The translations under genes and the position numbers were made by a program. The notes under the pieces were generated by a model. The model did not search any database. It saw only the letters and a program-made list of their open reading frames with translations, and was not told the DNA's origin. Of a stretch of DNA of 64,000 nucleotides, positions 18,388-30,637 are shown in pieces; positions within the stretch are counted from its first letter, which is position 1, and every line of letters starts with the position of its first letter. The DNA lies in the NCBI RefSeq assembly GCF_014196305.1, contig NZ_JACIDJ010000005.1, positions 124,001 to 188,000 of the forward strand, written 5' to 3'. The stretch is from Roseococcus suduntuyensis. GTDB taxonomy: Bacteria; Pseudomonadota; Alphaproteobacteria; Acetobacterales; Acetobacteraceae.

Positions 18388-19213
18388 CGCGCGCGGCGGG
18401 CTGGCTGGCGCTGGGGGTGCTGGTGGCCGCGCCCTTGCTGATCGTGCTGGGCATGGGCTTCGGCACCGCCACCTCCGGCGTGCCGCCCGTCATTCCGCCC
18501 TGGAGTGCCTCGGGCTGGCAGGGCAGCCTGGAGGCATGGGGCCTTGTTCTCAGCGACCCCTACTACCGCGATGCGCTGTGGCAATCGTTGCGGCTCGCCT
18601 TCATCACGGCGACGCTCTGCCTGGTGCTGGGCTTCGGCATGGCCATGGGCATCGCCGCCGCCCCGCCCGCGCGGCAATTCACCTGGCTCGCGCTCGTGCT
18701 GCTGCCCTTCTGGACGGGCTTCCTGCTGCGGGTCTCGGCCTGGGTGGGGCTGCTGCGGGATTCCGGCTGGGTGAACACCATGCTGATGAAGCTCGGCCTG
18801 ATCGAGGCGCCGCTGCGCCTCCTCCACACCGAGGGCGCCATGATCCTGGGCATGGTCCATGCCTACCTGCCCTTCGCCGTGCTGCCCCTCTATGCCAGCC
18901 TCGCGCGGCGCGACCTGACGCTGGAGGAGGCGGCCGCCGACCTCGGCGCCGGGCGCTGGCGGGTGTTGTTCACCATCACCCTGCCGCTCGCCGCGCCCGC
19001 CCTGGCCGCGGCCTTTCTGCTGGTCTTCATCCCGGCCGTGGGCGAGGTGGTGATCCCCGAACTGCTGGGCGGGCCGGAGGCGCTGCTGGTGGGGCGCGCC
19101 ATCTGGCAGGAGTTTTTCCAGACGCTGGACTGGCCAGCGGCGGCCGCCTTGGCCACCGCGCTGCTGGCCCTGCTGCTGCTGCCCGTGGCCGCCTTCCAGC
19201 GGCTGGCGGCGCG

Positions 19214-19217
<4 letters not shown>
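18384..19217 (+). CDS. Polyamine-type ABC transporter, permease (PotB/PotH family)
   Basis: 277 residues, about six transmembrane helices. The cytoplasmic coupling loop EEAAADLGAGRWRVLFTITLPLAAPAL is the EAA motif that contacts the ATPase. A short N-terminal helix and a periplasmic loop (GVPPVIPPWSASGW) precede the BPD_transp core. The ATG overlaps the ATPase gene stop; its own stop overlaps the next start, so all three are translationally coupled. Confidence 0.92.
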
Positions 19218-21300
<2,083 letters not shown>

Positions 21301-21314
21301 AGCAGCGCTGACCT

Positions 21315-21342
21315 GGATGCGGCGGGTCATGCCGCCGCATCC
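21315..21342 (+). terminator. Hairpin after the aminotransferase gene
   Basis: GGATGCGGCGG (21315-21325), loop GTCATG, CCGCCGCATCC (21332-21342): a perfect 11-bp stem 14 bases after the stop. The following bases are CATTCTCC, a weak pyrimidine tract. A second 8-bp stem, GGCCGGGG/CCCCGGCC at 21392-21413, lies in the leader of the next gene. Confidence 0.55.
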
Positions 21343-21437
21343 CATTCTCCGCGCGGGTTGCGCGGGCAGGGCCCCTGGCCGAAGCTTCCCAGGCCGGGGC
21401 GTGTTCCCCGGCCAAGAAGCCCCTCGGAGGAACGTCC

Positions 21438-22433
21438 ATGCCCATCCCCCGCCGCGCCCTCGGCGCCGCCGGTGCCGCGCTGCTCGCCGCCCCCAATCTT
21501 GCCGCCCCGGGCCTTGCCCGCGCCCAGTCCTGGTCGCCCACGCGGCCCGTCCGCCTCGTGGTCGGCTTCCCGCCCGGCGGCTCTGGCGACTTCATCGCCC
21601 GCACCCTCAGCGAGCCGCTGCGCGAGGCGCTGGGCCAGGCCGTGGTGGTGGACAACCGCCCTGGTGCCGGTTCCAACATCGCCTCCGAGGCCGTGGCGCG
21701 GGCCGAGCCTGATGGCCACACCCTGCTGCTCGGCGGCAATTTCAGCCATGCGGTGAACCCGGCCCTCTATGCCCGCATCCCGTTCCACCCGGTGCGCGAC
21801 TTCACCGCCATCACGCGGCTGACCGACCTGCCCACCATCCTTGCCGTGCGGCCGCAGCTTGGCATCACGACGCTGGCGCAATTGATCGAGCGGGTGCGGG
21901 CGGAGCCGGGGCGGTGGAACTACGCGACACCCGGCAATGGCACGCCCTCGCACCTGGCGGGCGTCATGCTGGCGAAGGCCGCCAACATCAACCTGACACA
22001 TGTGCCCTTCCGCGGCGGCGCCCCCTCGCTCCAGGCCGTGCTCTCGGGCGATGTGGAGCTGCTGATCGGCACGCCGCCCGTGGCGCTGCCGCCGGTGCGG
22101 GGTGGCCAGCTGCGGGCGCTTTCGCTGACCACGCGCGAGGCCTCGCCGGTCATCGAGGGCATCCCCGGCACCGGCACGGCCGGGCTGCCCGGGTTGAACA
22201 TCGGCGGCTGGTGGGGGCTCTGGGCGCCGGCCGGCCTGCCCGAGCCCATTCGCCAGCGCGTCTTCGAGGCGGCGCGCCGCATCACCGCCGACCCGGGCGT
22301 GCGGGAGCGCCTGGCGCGGGAGGGGCTGCAGGGCCTGGCCTCAGAATCGCCCGCCGCCTTCGACGCCTTCATCGCCGAGGAAATCCCCTTCTGGGCCGAG
22401 GTGGTCCGCGCCGCCGGCGCGCGGGTGGATTGA
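21438..22433 (+). CDS. Bug/TctC family extracytoplasmic solute-binding protein
   Basis: 331 residues. A signal peptide (PRRALGAAGAALLAAPNLAAPGLARA) with a twin-arginine-like start is followed by SWSPTRPVRLVVGFPPGGSGDFIAR and VVVDNRPGAGSNIASEAVARAEPDGHTLL, diagnostic of the tripartite tricarboxylate transporter receptors. These bind carboxylates such as citrate, nicotinate or aromatic acids in the periplasm. No TctA/TctB membrane genes are adjacent, the usual orphan situation for Bug proteins. GGAGG at about 21426 precedes the ATG. The alcohol-dehydrogenase gene starts 5 bases after its stop. Confidence 0.92.
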   Translation: MPIPRRALGAAGAALLAAPNLAAPGLARAQSWSPTRPVRLVVGFPPGGSGDFIARTLSEPLREALGQAVVVDNRPGAGSNIASEAVARAEPDGHTLLLGGNFSHAVNPALYARIPFHPVRDFTAITRLTDLPTILAVRPQLGITTLAQLIERVRAEPGRWNYATPGNGTPSHLAGVMLAKAANINLTHVPFRGGAPSLQAVLSGDVELLIGTPPVALPPVRGGQLRALSLTTREASPVIEGIPGTGTAGLPGLNIGGWWGLWAPAGLPEPIRQRVFEAARRITADPGVRERLAREGLQGLASESPAAFDAFIAEEIPFWAEVVRAAGARVD

Positions 22434-22438
22434 GCGCC

Positions 22439-23593
22439 ATGGCCATCACCCCCGGCATCCATCGCTGGCCCGCGCAGGAACGGGTGCGCCACGGCGCGCC
22501 GCTCTCCGAGGCGCTTCCGCCCGAGATCACGGACGCGCGCCGCGTCGTGCTGGTCACCACCCGTTCGCTGGCGGACAGCCGCATCGTGGCCGAGGCCCGC
22601 CGCGCCATCGGCCCGGCGCTGGCCGGGACCTTCGCCCGGATGCGCGCCCACAGCCCCATCGAGGACGTGCTGTCGCTGACCGCCCTGCTGGTCGAGACCG
22701 ACGCCGACCTGGTGGTGGCGGTGGGCGGTGGTTCGGTGGTGGATGGCAGCAAGGTGGCCTGCCAGGGCGTGTGGCGGGGCTTCCGTGCCGTGGCCGATGT
22801 GACGGGGGCGGCGGCCGGCCGCGCCGCGCATCCCGGCGCATGGGAGGGGGCGCCCCCGAGACCCCGCATCGTGGCCGTGCCCACCACCCTCTCGGCCGCG
22901 GAATTCGCGCCCCATGCGGGTGTGACCGACACGGCGGCCGGCCGCAAATACCGGCTGCTGGAAGCCTGGATGGTGCCGCGCAGCGTCATCCTGGACCCCG
23001 AGGCGGTGATGGAGACGCCGGCGGAGCTGTTCCTCTCCTCAGGCATCCGCGCGGTGGACCATGGGGCGGAGCGCTGGTGTTCGGCCGCCCCCCAACCCTT
23101 CTCGGACGCCGTCTCCTGGCAGGCGCTGCGCATGCTGGCCGAGGGCCTGCCCGCCGTGGCGCGGGACCCGAACGACCGCGCGGCCCGCGCCCTCTGCCAG
23201 CAGGCGGCCTGGATGTCGGTGATGGGCGGCTGGGCCGGGGTGCCGGTGGGGGCGAGCCATGGCATCGGCTACATCCTGGGCGGGGCGCGCGGCGTGCCGC
23301 ATGGCGTCACCTCCTGCCTGATGCTGCCCGCCGTGATGCAGTGGAACGAGGCGGTGAACGGTGTGCGCCAGGAGGAATTGGCGGGGTTGTTCGGCGGCGG
23401 GCCCTGCCATGCGGCGCTGCGCGGCTTCATCAAGGGGCTTGGCCTGCCCGTGACGCTGGGCGAGGTGGGCATCACGGCCGATGACATCCCGGACCTGGCC
23501 GGGCGCTGGCTGGGCGACCCGCCCATCGCAACCAACCCCCGGACGGTGGGCGGGCCCGAGGATGTCGCGGCGATCCTGCGCCTTGCCCTGTAG
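22439..23593 (+). CDS. Iron-containing alcohol dehydrogenase family protein
   Basis: 384 residues of the metal-dependent group III dehydrogenases. The nucleotide-binding loop is VVAVGGGSVVDGSKV. Metal ligands are Asp and His in IRAVDHGAERW, and two His in GASHGIGYILGG and RGVPHGVTS. VAVPTTLSAAEFAPHAGVTD resembles maleylacetate reductases, which finish aromatic-ring degradation. Co-transcription with the TctC-type receptor hints at catabolism of an imported aromatic or carboxylic acid, an inference. The ATG is 5 bases after the receptor stop. Confidence 0.87.
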   Translation: MAITPGIHRWPAQERVRHGAPLSEALPPEITDARRVVLVTTRSLADSRIVAEARRAIGPALAGTFARMRAHSPIEDVLSLTALLVETDADLVVAVGGGSVVDGSKVACQGVWRGFRAVADVTGAAAGRAAHPGAWEGAPPRPRIVAVPTTLSAAEFAPHAGVTDTAAGRKYRLLEAWMVPRSVILDPEAVMETPAELFLSSGIRAVDHGAERWCSAAPQPFSDAVSWQALRMLAEGLPAVARDPNDRAARALCQQAAWMSVMGGWAGVPVGASHGIGYILGGARGVPHGVTSCLMLPAVMQWNEAVNGVRQEELAGLFGGGPCHAALRGFIKGLGLPVTLGEVGITADDIPDLAGRWLGDPPIATNPRTVGGPEDVAAILRLAL

Positions 23594-23668
23594 CCGCCGA
23601 GGGTTGCAAAAAAGGGCGGGAAGGTGCATGTCCCGCTCCGTATAGATCTCTGCCCACGATTCAGAAGA

Positions 23669-23705
23669 GCAGGCGGCGCCCCTCGATGGGCGTTGTCCTG
23701 CTTTT
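23669..23705 (+). terminator. Candidate attenuator hairpin in the fusA leader
   Basis: GCAGG (23669-23673) pairs with CCTGC (23697-23701) and CGCCC (23677-23681) with GGGCG (23688-23692), separated by a small internal loop. TTTT follows at once (23702-23705), and the fusA GTG is 19 bases beyond. Stem plus U-run in the leader of a translation-factor gene could act as an attenuator; unproven. Confidence 0.4.
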
Positions 23706-23723
23706 GCCGCATGGAGGCCCGCA

Positions 23724-25805
<2,082 letters not shown>

Positions 25806-25830
25806 CACCAGCGGGCAGCGCCGGAAGGGG

Positions 25831-25861
25831 AAAGGGCCGGGGGGAAACCTCCGGCCCTTTT
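25831..25861. terminator. Rho-independent terminator after fusA (bidirectional)
   Basis: AAAGGGCCGG (25831-25840) pairs with CCGGCCCTTT (25851-25860). Further G-C pairs reach into the loop and the strand continues into TTTT. It sits between the stops of the convergent fusA and MaoC-like genes, so may serve both. Confidence 0.85.
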
Positions 25862-25867
25862 CGCTTG

Positions 25868-26317
25868 TCAGCGTTTCAGGAAATGCGTCCCCAGCATGTC
25901 GATGACCACCACGCCATCCGCCACGCGGGTGCCAAGGTGCCGGACCATGGCCACGCCCATCTCGGGGCGCGAGCGGGATGCCTTCACGCTCTCCACCACG
26001 GACGCCACCGCCACTTCCTCATCGGGGCGGAGCGGCGCGGGCCATTTGGTATCAATGCCTGACCCGCCCAGGCTGATTCGCGTCCAGATCCCGCTGCGCA
26101 TGATCATGCCGAAGCACATGCCCATGGTGTGCAGGCCGGACGCCACCAGCCCGCCGAACAGGGGTGCGGCGCGCGCCGCCTCGGGGTCGGTGTGGAAGGG
26201 CTGGGGGTCGAAGTCGCGCGCATAGGTGATGATTTCGGCCTCGCTCAGCCGGAAGCTGCCATAGTCGAAGCGCTGCCCGGGTAACAATTCATCGAATGAG
26301 TCCAGCGGCGTGTTCAA
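25868..26317 (-). CDS. MaoC-like hot-dog-fold dehydratase
   Basis: 149 residues of the MaoC (R-specific enoyl-CoA hydratase-like) family. RLSEAEIITYARDFDPQPFHTDPEAA has the hydratase 2 signature Asp/His pair, followed by GLVASGLHTMGMCFGM. It probably hydrates an enoyl-CoA, or is a MaoC-domain protein of unknown substrate. It starts with TTG at 26315-26317 inside the stop of the DUF445 gene (TTGA), with GGGAGGG 7 bases upstream, so the two are translationally coupled. Confidence 0.85.
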   Translation of the reverse strand: MNTPLDSFDELLPGQRFDYGSFRLSEAEIITYARDFDPQPFHTDPEAARAAPLFGGLVASGLHTMGMCFGMIMRSGIWTRISLGGSGIDTKWPAPLRPDEEVAVASVVESVKASRSRPEMGVAMVRHLGTRVADGVVVIDMLGTHFLKR

Positions 26318-27582
26318 TGCGCGACCCTCCCTTCGTTCAGCCAGTGGATCAGCAGATAGAGGACGGCCCCCACCAGGAAGCCCACCAGCGTGCCGTTGAT
26401 GCGAATGTATTGCAGGTCCTTGCCCACGCGCAGTTCGATCTTGTCGCTGACCTCGCGGCTGTCCCAGCCGGCCACGACCTGGGCGATGAAGGCGGAGAGC
26501 CGGTCCTGGGCGGTCGGCACCAGGCTCGCGAAGGTGGTCTCGATGGCGGCGTTGAGGCGGGCGCGCGCCACCGGGTCCTCGGCCAGGAAATTGCCGGCAT
26601 TGGCGAAGGAGGCCTCGATCAACGCCACCGTGCGGCCGTTGGGGTTGTGGGCATCGGCCACCAGCGCCTCGCGCAGGCGCCGCCAGACATCGGCGAGCCA
26701 TTCCGTGACGGTGGGGTGCGCGAGGCCGCGGCGGATGGCGGCGCCTAGGGCGGCCGCGCGCTCGGGCTCGGTCTCCAGCCGGGTGATCTCGGTCTCCAGC
26801 CAGGCCTCGAAGGCGGCGCGCAGGTCGGAATCGCCGGGCTCGATGCGCTGGAGTTCGGCGTTCACGGCGGCCAGCACGCGGTCGGCCACATAGGCGCCGG
26901 CGGCCCAGCCCACCACGGCGCCGCCCTGGTCGCGCACGCGGCGCTTGATGGCCTCGCGCAGGTCGTCATGCTTGGCCTCCAGCAGCACCTTCATCTGGCC
27001 GAGCGCCAGGTCGAACACCGCCTGGTGCTGTCCGCCCGCGATCAGCGCCCGCAGCGCGCGGGCGACCAGCGCGGCACCCCCGGGCCCACCCGCCACGCGC
27101 GGCACCAGCCGCATGAGCAGCCGCCGCGCGCGCCCATCCTCCAGCGTGTCCAGCAGCCGGGGCAGGGCGTCGGCCAGGGCCTGGGCGGCGGGGCGGGTGT
27201 GGGCGGGATTGGCCAGGAAGGTGCCGATGATGCCCGCAACATCCAGACGCGCGATCAGCCGCTTCACCTCCGCCTCGGTGAAGACGTTGTTGGCCACGAA
27301 GTTGCCGAGCGACCGGCCCAGCCGGTCCTTCTGGCGGGGGATGATGGCGGTGTGCGGGATGGGCAGACCCATGGGCCGGCGGAACAGGGCGGTGACGGCG
27401 AACCAGTCGGCCAGCCCCCCCACCACGCCCGCCTTGGCCGAGGCCGCCAGCAAATCCGGCCAGAAGCCGGCCGGGAACTGGTAGGCCAGCACCATCAGCA
27501 CGGCCATCAGGACCAGCAGGAGGGTCGCGAAAGCCCGATGCCGGGCAAGGGCGCGGCGCAGCTCGTCGTCAGGGGATGCCAT
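26314..27582 (-). CDS. DUF445 family inner-membrane protein (YjiN-like)
   Basis: 422 residues. A first membrane helix (FATLLLVLMAVLMVLAYQF) is followed by KAGVVGGLADWFAVTALFRRPMGLPIPHTAIIPRQKDRLG, the DUF445 signature. A long helical cytoplasmic or periplasmic segment leads to a last membrane helix (LVGFLVGAVLYLLIHW). Function is unknown in all bacteria that carry it. The ATG at 27582 is preferred over 27612 because the latter lies in the -35 region of the divergent znu promoter. Confidence 0.85.
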   Translation of the reverse strand: MASPDDELRRALARHRAFATLLLVLMAVLMVLAYQFPAGFWPDLLAASAKAGVVGGLADWFAVTALFRRPMGLPIPHTAIIPRQKDRLGRSLGNFVANNVFTEAEVKRLIARLDVAGIIGTFLANPAHTRPAAQALADALPRLLDTLEDGRARRLLMRLVPRVAGGPGGAALVARALRALIAGGQHQAVFDLALGQMKVLLEAKHDDLREAIKRRVRDQGGAVVGWAAGAYVADRVLAAVNAELQRIEPGDSDLRAAFEAWLETEITRLETEPERAAALGAAIRRGLAHPTVTEWLADVWRRLREALVADAHNPNGRTVALIEASFANAGNFLAEDPVARARLNAAIETTFASLVPTAQDRLSAFIAQVVAGWDSREVSDKIELRVGKDLQYIRINGTLVGFLVGAVLYLLIHWLNEGRVAH

Positions 27583-27611
27583 GGACGCAGGATAGTCCGG
27601 CGCGGGGCGCA

Positions 27612-27645
27612 TTGGCGACGGGGCCCCACGCTGTTATGAGATAAC
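27612..27645 (+). promoter_or_regulatory. Zur-box-controlled promoter of the zinc importer operon
   Basis: The palindrome GTTAT-GAG-ATAAC (27633-27645) matches the alphaproteobacterial Zur operator. It covers the -10 box TATGAG (27635-27640). TTGGCG (27612-27617) lies 17 bases upstream as -35. Transcription would start about 27646-27648, at or next to the GTG-ATG of the first gene, so the mRNA is predicted to be leaderless and repressed by zinc-loaded Zur. Confidence 0.75.
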
Positions 27646-27648
27646 GTG

Positions 27649-27765
27649 ATGCGCTTCCCGCCCAACCCGCTTGACCTCGCCACCGGCATCGCCCCCCGTC
27701 TGATTTGGGTGGGCGCGCTGCTGGCCCTGTTGTGGGGCGCGATCTTCTGGGCGATGCGGCCATGA
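27649..27765 (+). CDS. 38-residue single-pass membrane protein ahead of znuCB
   Basis: The sequence is MRFPPNPLDLATGIAPRLIW followed by about 18 hydrophobic residues (VGALLALLWGAIFWAMRP region). Read as one transmembrane helix with a proline-rich N-terminal tail. The stop overlaps the ATG of the ATPase gene (ATGA at 27762-27765), so it is coupled to znuC. GTG at 27646 is an in-frame alternative start. There is no Shine-Dalgarno, consistent with a leaderless mRNA. It may be a genuine small transporter subunit, or a leader whose translation opens znuC. Confidence 0.6.
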   Translation: MRFPPNPLDLATGIAPRLIWVGALLALLWGAIFWAMRP

Positions 27766-28490
27766 GGGCCGTTCAGGAACTGGCCGTCCGGAACCTGACG
27801 GTGGCGCATGGCCGCCACCCGGCGGTGCATCATGTCAGCTTCCGCCTCGCGCCGGGGCAGAAGATGGCACTGGTGGGCCCCAATGGGGCCGGCAAATCCT
27901 CGCTGCTGCACGCCGTGGCCGGGCTGCATGCGCCGTCCGAGGGCGGGATCGAGGGCGCGGGCCAGGTGGCCCTGCTGCCCCAGGCCTCGGCGCTGGACCG
28001 CAGCTTCCCGCTTTCCTGCCGCGATGCTGTGCTGCTGGGTTTGTGGAGCGAGGCCGGGGCCTTCCGCCCCATCGCCAACCCTGGCCGCGTGGCCGATGCG
28101 CTGGCCGCTGTCGGGCTGTCGGGCTTTGAGAAGCGGCCGGTGGGCAGCCTCTCGGCCGGGCAGTTCCAGCGCGTGCTCTTCGCGCGGCTGCTGCTGCAGG
28201 ACGCGCCCGTCATCCTGCTGGACGAGCCTTTCAACGCGCTGGACGCCCGCACCGCGGCCGACCTGCTGGAGGTGGTGCGCCGCTGGCATGGGGAGGGCCG
28301 CAGTATCCTGGCCGTGCTGCATGACCTCGACCTCGTCCGCCGCGAATTCCCCACCACCCTGCTCCTGGCGCGGGAGGTGGTGGCCTGCGGCCCGACCGAG
28401 GAAGTTCTCTCCGCCCAGAACCGCCTGCGCGCGCGGATGATGGCCGAAGCCTGGGCGGACGACGCCGCTCCCTGCGCCCGCGCCGCCTGA
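27762..28490 (+). CDS. znuC: Zinc/manganese-type ABC transporter ATP-binding protein
   Basis: 242 residues. Walker A VGPNGAGKSSLLHAVAG, signature LSAGQFQRVLFARLLLQ, Walker B VILLDEPFNALD and switch His in AVLHDLD. The short family length and the FPLSCRDAVLLGLW loop are typical of the metal (ZnuC/MntB) ATPases. It powers the membrane protein encoded next. The Zur box upstream points to zinc. The start overlaps the microprotein gene. Confidence 0.9.
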   Translation: MRAVQELAVRNLTVAHGRHPAVHHVSFRLAPGQKMALVGPNGAGKSSLLHAVAGLHAPSEGGIEGAGQVALLPQASALDRSFPLSCRDAVLLGLWSEAGAFRPIANPGRVADALAAVGLSGFEKRPVGSLSAGQFQRVLFARLLLQDAPVILLDEPFNALDARTAADLLEVVRRWHGEGRSILAVLHDLDLVRREFPTTLLLAREVVACGPTEEVLSAQNRLRARMMAEAWADDAAPCARAA

Positions 28491-28494
28491 GCCC

Positions 28495-29379
28495 ATGATC
28501 TGGGAGGGCCCCATTTGGGAGGGCCTCGTCGGTCCCTTCGTCGAATTCGGTTTCTTGCGCCGAGCCCTGGTAGGCTGCGTGGCGCTCTCGCTTTCCGCAC
28601 CCCCGCTCGGCGTCTTCCTCATGCTGCGTCGCATGAGCCTGACGGGCGATGTGCTGGCCCATGGCATCCTGCCCGGCGTCGCGCTGGGGTTCCTGCTGGC
28701 GGGGCTCTCGGTGCCGGCCATGGCGCTGGGTGGGCTGGTGGCGGGCCTGGGCATCGCCATCGGGGCGGGGGCCATTTCCCGCGCCACGGGCGGGCGTGAG
28801 GATGCGGCGTTGGCGGCCCTCTACCTCGCAGCCCTGGCGGTGGGGGTGGTGATGATCTCCTGGCGTGGCTCCTCGGTGGAACTCACGCATATTCTCTTCG
28901 GCTCGGTGCTGGGCGTGGATGACCTGGCGCTGCTGATGATGGGCGGCGCGGCCAGCGCCACTCTCCTGTTCCTGGCCGTGGCCTGGCGGCCGCTGGTGCT
29001 GGAATGCTTCGACCCCTCCTTCGCGCGCGCCGTCGGTGTGCGCGGCAGCGCCTGGCATCTGGGGCTGATGGCGCTGGTGGTGGTCAGCCTGGTGGCGGCC
29101 TTCCAGGCGGTGGGCACGCTGATGGCGGTGGGGCTGATGATGCTGCCGGCCATCGCCGCCCGGCATTGGGCGCGGGGCGTGGGGACCATGGTGCTGGTCT
29201 CGGTCGGGGTGGCGCTGGCGGCGACCCTGTCCGGGCTGCTGCTCTCCTTCCATGCCGATGTGCCCAGCGGGCCGGCCATCGTGCTGGCGGCGGCCGCCCT
29301 CTGGGCACTGTCGCTGGTGTTCGGCCCGGTCGAGGGGCTGGCGGCGCGGTGGTGGCCGCGCCGGCATCTCGAGGGCTAG
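28495..29379 (+). CDS. znuB: Zinc/manganese-type ABC transporter permease
   Basis: 294 residues, eight to nine membrane helices of the ABC-3 family: FLRRALVGCVALSLSAPPLGVFLMLRRMSLTGDVLAHGILPGVALGF is the conserved N-terminal block. VGTLMAVGLMMLPAIAARHWA follows later. It starts 4 bases after the ATPase gene. No ZnuA-type binding protein gene is in this window, so the receptor must be encoded elsewhere. The stop codon overlaps a palindromic repeat element. Confidence 0.9.
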   Translation: MIWEGPIWEGLVGPFVEFGFLRRALVGCVALSLSAPPLGVFLMLRRMSLTGDVLAHGILPGVALGFLLAGLSVPAMALGGLVAGLGIAIGAGAISRATGGREDAALAALYLAALAVGVVMISWRGSSVELTHILFGSVLGVDDLALLMMGGAASATLLFLAVAWRPLVLECFDPSFARAVGVRGSAWHLGLMALVVVSLVAAFQAVGTLMAVGLMMLPAIAARHWARGVGTMVLVSVGVALAATLSGLLLSFHADVPSGPAIVLAAAALWALSLVFGPVEGLAARWWPRRHLEG

Positions 29380-29480
29380 AGCGGGATGCGTGGAGGTGGA
29401 ATCACCGAAAACGCTGAATCCCGCTCTCAACGATGACTGGAGCAGGCGGCGTGAACGCATGTGAACGCAGCATGCTCTAG
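29376..29480. repeat. 105-bp palindromic repeat element (MITE/REP-like)
   Basis: The ends are CTAGAGC (29376-29382) and GCTCTAG (29474-29480). Inside are a perfect 10-bp inverted pair AGAGCGGGAT (29378-29387) / ATCCCGCTCT (29418-29427), a GGTG-GAAT-CACC hairpin and two GTGAACGCA direct copies. This resembles the CTAGAGC-type extragenic palindromes of alphaproteobacteria. It includes the last base pairs of znuB and could act as its terminator. Confidence 0.65.
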
Positions 29481-29491
29481 ACGAAGAAAGC

Positions 29492-30367
29492 CTACCCCCG
29501 GCTGCGCGCCAGCAATTCCCGCACGCGCTCGGCGGCCGCGGCGCCCTTCATGGCGTCGCGCCACATGGCCTCCGCCACCCGCTGGTGGACGGCCACGCCC
29601 TCTTCCGCCGCGGTGATGCCGGCCACGCCCGCGATGGCGGCGGGCGGGGTGTCGGCCGCGATGGGGGCGGTGACGACATGCGCGCGGTCCCGGCCGCGCA
29701 GCACCAGGAAGGACCCGCTGGGCGGGGTACCGGTGGCGAGGCCGATCTGCAGGCCGATGGGCACGTTCTCCATTAGGCGGGCGAGGTTCTCGGCCTCATG
29801 ACGGGCGGCCTCGCGGCAGCGGGTGCGGGTGGCCTCGGGCACATGCAGGCCGGGGGCCACACCCTCCTCCAGGAAGCGCAACAGTGCCGACTCGCTCAGC
29901 ACCGCCGTCAGGTTGGGCCGCTTCTGGGCATAGGCCCGCTTGCGGGCGGCCAGCGTGGCGAGCGACTGCTCCACCGCCGCGATCTGCACCAGGCGATCGG
30001 CGCCGGCGGGGATGGCCTGGGTCCAGGCCTCGGCCAGCGCGCCGTCGAAGGCCTCGCCCGTGATGGGCAGGCTGTAGGCCTCGCCCACCAGCAGCATCTG
30101 GTCGGCCTGTTCCTCCAGGCCACGCAGACGTTCCTGGAAGGCGCCGGGGCGGGCGAAATACTCGATACCGATGCCCAGCAGCGACAGCGGCGAGACCTTC
30201 AGCAACTCCGCCAGCCGGCGGATGGTCTCCAGCTTGATGACCTCGCCCTTCTCATAGCGGTAGAGCGCGGCGCGGGAGACACCGAGGCGCGCTGCGATCT
30301 CCTCGGCGCGCATGCCGGATTCCATGCGATAGGCCCGCAATTGCTGTCCGATATCCGCGAACTTCAT
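29492..30367 (-). CDS. XRE-family helix-turn-helix transcriptional regulator
   Basis: 291 residues. The N-terminal Cro/CI-type DNA-binding domain spans residues 5-65 (IGQQLRAYRMESGMRAEEIA then ARLGVSRAALYRYEKGEVIK). A long helical effector-like region without a family I recognise follows. The ATG at 30365-30367 starts MKFADIGQQL; GCGGGA lies before it. It is divergent from the amidohydrolase operon, whose shared upstream region holds a matching inverted repeat, so autoregulation and control of that operon are plausible. Confidence 0.85.
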   Translation of the reverse strand: MKFADIGQQLRAYRMESGMRAEEIAARLGVSRAALYRYEKGEVIKLETIRRLAELLKVSPLSLLGIGIEYFARPGAFQERLRGLEEQADQMLLVGEAYSLPITGEAFDGALAEAWTQAIPAGADRLVQIAAVEQSLATLAARKRAYAQKRPNLTAVLSESALLRFLEEGVAPGLHVPEATRTRCREAARHEAENLARLMENVPIGLQIGLATGTPPSGSFLVLRGRDRAHVVTAPIAADTPPAAIAGVAGITAAEEGVAVHQRVAEAMWRDAMKGAAAAERVRELLARSRG

Positions 30368-30470
30368 TCCCGCCTGTGCCTCGTCCTGATGCCGTCCGGG
30401 GGCGCGCCCATCCGGAGGGGCGAGACCGTGCCGATACTCCCGATCCGGACATCCATGGGCGCTGCGGCGC

Positions 30471-30564
30471 ACCATTTTTCAACCCAGGGTCGGTATTCCT
30501 TTTAAGATAGCATCGAAGTTGGCGAGAGAAAATGCCGTTTCAGCAAGAATGCCTCAAAAATGGT
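30471..30564. promoter_or_regulatory. Inverted 9-bp sites in the divergent XRE/amidohydrolase promoter region
   Basis: ACCATTTTT (30471-30479) and AAAAATGGT (30556-30564) are perfect inverted copies 76 bases apart. They bracket the most AT-rich part of the 270-base divergent gap (30368-30637). They look like paired operator half-sites for the adjacent XRE regulator. No strong promoter match is clear; TAAGAT and TATCTT hexamers lie between the sites. Confidence 0.4.
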
Positions 30565-30637
30565 ATGTGGCGCGGCGGCCCCGCTTTGCCGCCTGGGCAG
30601 ATTTCAGCCGCCGGCGATCTGCTCTAAGCTTTCTCCC

